From: Pseudorhodobacter ferrugineus DSM 5888 | GTDB lineage: Bacteria; Pseudomonadota; Alphaproteobacteria; Rhodobacterales; Rhodobacteraceae | Direction: 5' to 3' | Assembly (NCBI RefSeq): GCF_000420745.1 | Contig: NZ_ATVN01000007.1 | Coordinates: 1-64,000, forward strand | Length of the DNA stretch: 64,000 bases | Shown here: positions 63,395 through 64,000 of the stretch, one piece after another | How the letters are laid out: every line of letters starts with the position of its first letter | Numbering within the stretch: the stretch's first letter is position 1 | The notes under the pieces: generated by a model | What the model was told of the DNA's origin: nothing | Seen by the model: the letters and a program-made list of their open reading frames with translations, nothing else | Databases searched by the model: none | Translations under genes and position numbers: made by a program

Positions 63395-64000
63395 CCTCCT
63401 CATCTCCACCCTCGCCCTTGGCGGCTGTGCTGCCCTCGTGGACCAGCGCGCCACCACGCGCGAGGGCATGGCCGAAGCAACCTTCCCCCCCACCGGCCAA
63501 TTCGTCACGGTCCAAGGCGCGCGCATCCACGTTGATGTCCAAGGCGCGGGCCCCGACCTTGTCCTCATCCACGGCGCATCGGGCAGCTCCCGCGATTTCA
63601 CCTTTAATCTCGCCTCCCGCCTCAAATCAAACTACCGCGTGATCAGCTTTGACCGCCCCGGCATGGGTTATTCCGACAGCCTCCCCGGCACAGACCTCAG
63701 CCCCCTGGCCCAAGCCGACGCGCTGATCGCCGCCGCCCAACAGCTCGGCGCGAAAAACCCCATCGTGCTGGGCCATTCCTACGGCGGTTCGGTTGCAATG
63801 GCATGGGCGCTGCGCGCCACCCCGCGCGCTTTGGTCATTGTATCCGGCGCCACCATGCCCTTTCCGGGCGATCTTGGCCTTTGGTATCAAGTCACCTCGT
63901 CACGCCTCGGCGGCGCGACCATCGTCCCCCTTATTACCGCTTTCGCGCCCGAATCCCGCGTTGACAGCGCGTTGGCCGATATTTTCGCCCCCCAATCCCC
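63369..64000 (+). CDS. Alpha/beta hydrolase lipoprotein (cut by the right edge)
   Basis: The frame opens inside the last codons of metA (26-base overlap) and continues beyond the window, with 210 codons visible. A lipobox LALGGC (Cys20) marks an exported lipid-anchored protein. The hydrolase core is visible: [14 protein letters not shown] (oxyanion), [12 protein letters not shown], and the nucleophile elbow [11 protein letters not shown]. The acid and histidine of the triad would lie past the edge. Coupling to metA is likely translational; no role in methionine metabolism is evident. Confidence 0.85.
   Translation, partial: MISRKLAASLLISTLALGGCAALVDQRATTREGMAEATFPPTGQFVTVQGARIHVDVQGAGPDLVLIHGASGSSRDFTFNLASRLKSNYRVISFDRPGMGYSDSLPGTDLSPLAQADALIAAAQQLGAKNPIVLGHSYGGSVAMAWALRATPRALVIVSGATMPFPGDLGLWYQVTSSRLGGATIVPLITAFAPESRVDSALADIFAPQS

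Overview
The window reads as chromosomal DNA of an alphaproteobacterium of the Rhodobacteraceae (roseobacter group). The evidence is a GTTC-N7-GTTC SOS box in front of recA, an IscR with no cysteine cluster ligands in front of a suf operon, a non-pyrrolysine MttB homologue, DUF6456 and DUF6477 proteins, and dense, high-GC coding with many 4-base ATGA gene overlaps. Nearly all of it is core genome. The only mobile DNA is a partial IS3-type element at the left edge, which abuts a decayed gene.

Layout. 0-2.9 kb: IS3 remnant, gene fragment, HNH nuclease, and a glycosylase/esterase pair. 2.9-6.3 kb: MFS carrier, aquaporin Z, and a MarR regulator divergent from a membrane protein. 6.3-12 kb (minus strand): lytic transglycosylase, squalene/phytoene synthase-family protein, lipoprotein, citramalate synthase, CysRS. 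12-20.5 kb: TPM protein, HSD10-like SDR, outer-membrane barrel, two ABC-F proteins around ndk, MarC, a membrane aspartic protease and tRNA-Arg(CCG). 20.6-28.2 kb: the iron-sulfur operon iscR - cysteine desulfurase - sufB - sufC - sufD - two small membrane proteins - sufS. 28.4-36.3 kb: hydrolase, a double HD-domain protein, icd, FkbM methyltransferase, typA, a channel-like membrane protein and a class-II amidotransferase. 36.5-42.6 kb: alaS with a DUF1330 gene, recA, a DUF6456 regulator and a frameshifted DUF6477 gene. 42.6-48.8 kb: mttB family, guaA, a HerA-like ATPase, an IalB-like protein. 49-56 kb: a KAS/ACP/LpxD envelope-lipid set, an L,D-transpeptidase divergent from a MepK-like endopeptidase, rlmE and ppx/gppA. 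56.4-64 kb: a tetrahydrofolate/corrinoid one-carbon set, a DMT carrier, a FadL-like porin, a membrane-anchored NYN RNase, a P-loop kinase-like protein, metA with acetyl-CoA-type Glu111, and a lipoprotein hydrolase cut by the right edge.

How the genes fit together. The suf operon makes and inserts Fe-S clusters under IscR, and a candidate iron box lies upstream. Two peptidoglycan genes facing each other could make and cut 3-3 cross-links. ACP, KAS and LpxD look like one lipid-A-type acylation unit. The MetF-like and MtrH-like proteins probably move methyl groups from a corrinoid protein into folate.

The most unusual signal is not a gene. It is a dispersed intergenic element with a core of TTTCATCTTTG, a short spacer and AAATACTC. 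In two copies it is followed by a 10-bp hairpin whose arms differ by a compensatory base-pair change, and then by a GGGGGC/GCCCCC hairpin. At least six good copies lie in this window. No complete new multi-gene system (defence, CRISPR, prophage) is visible.
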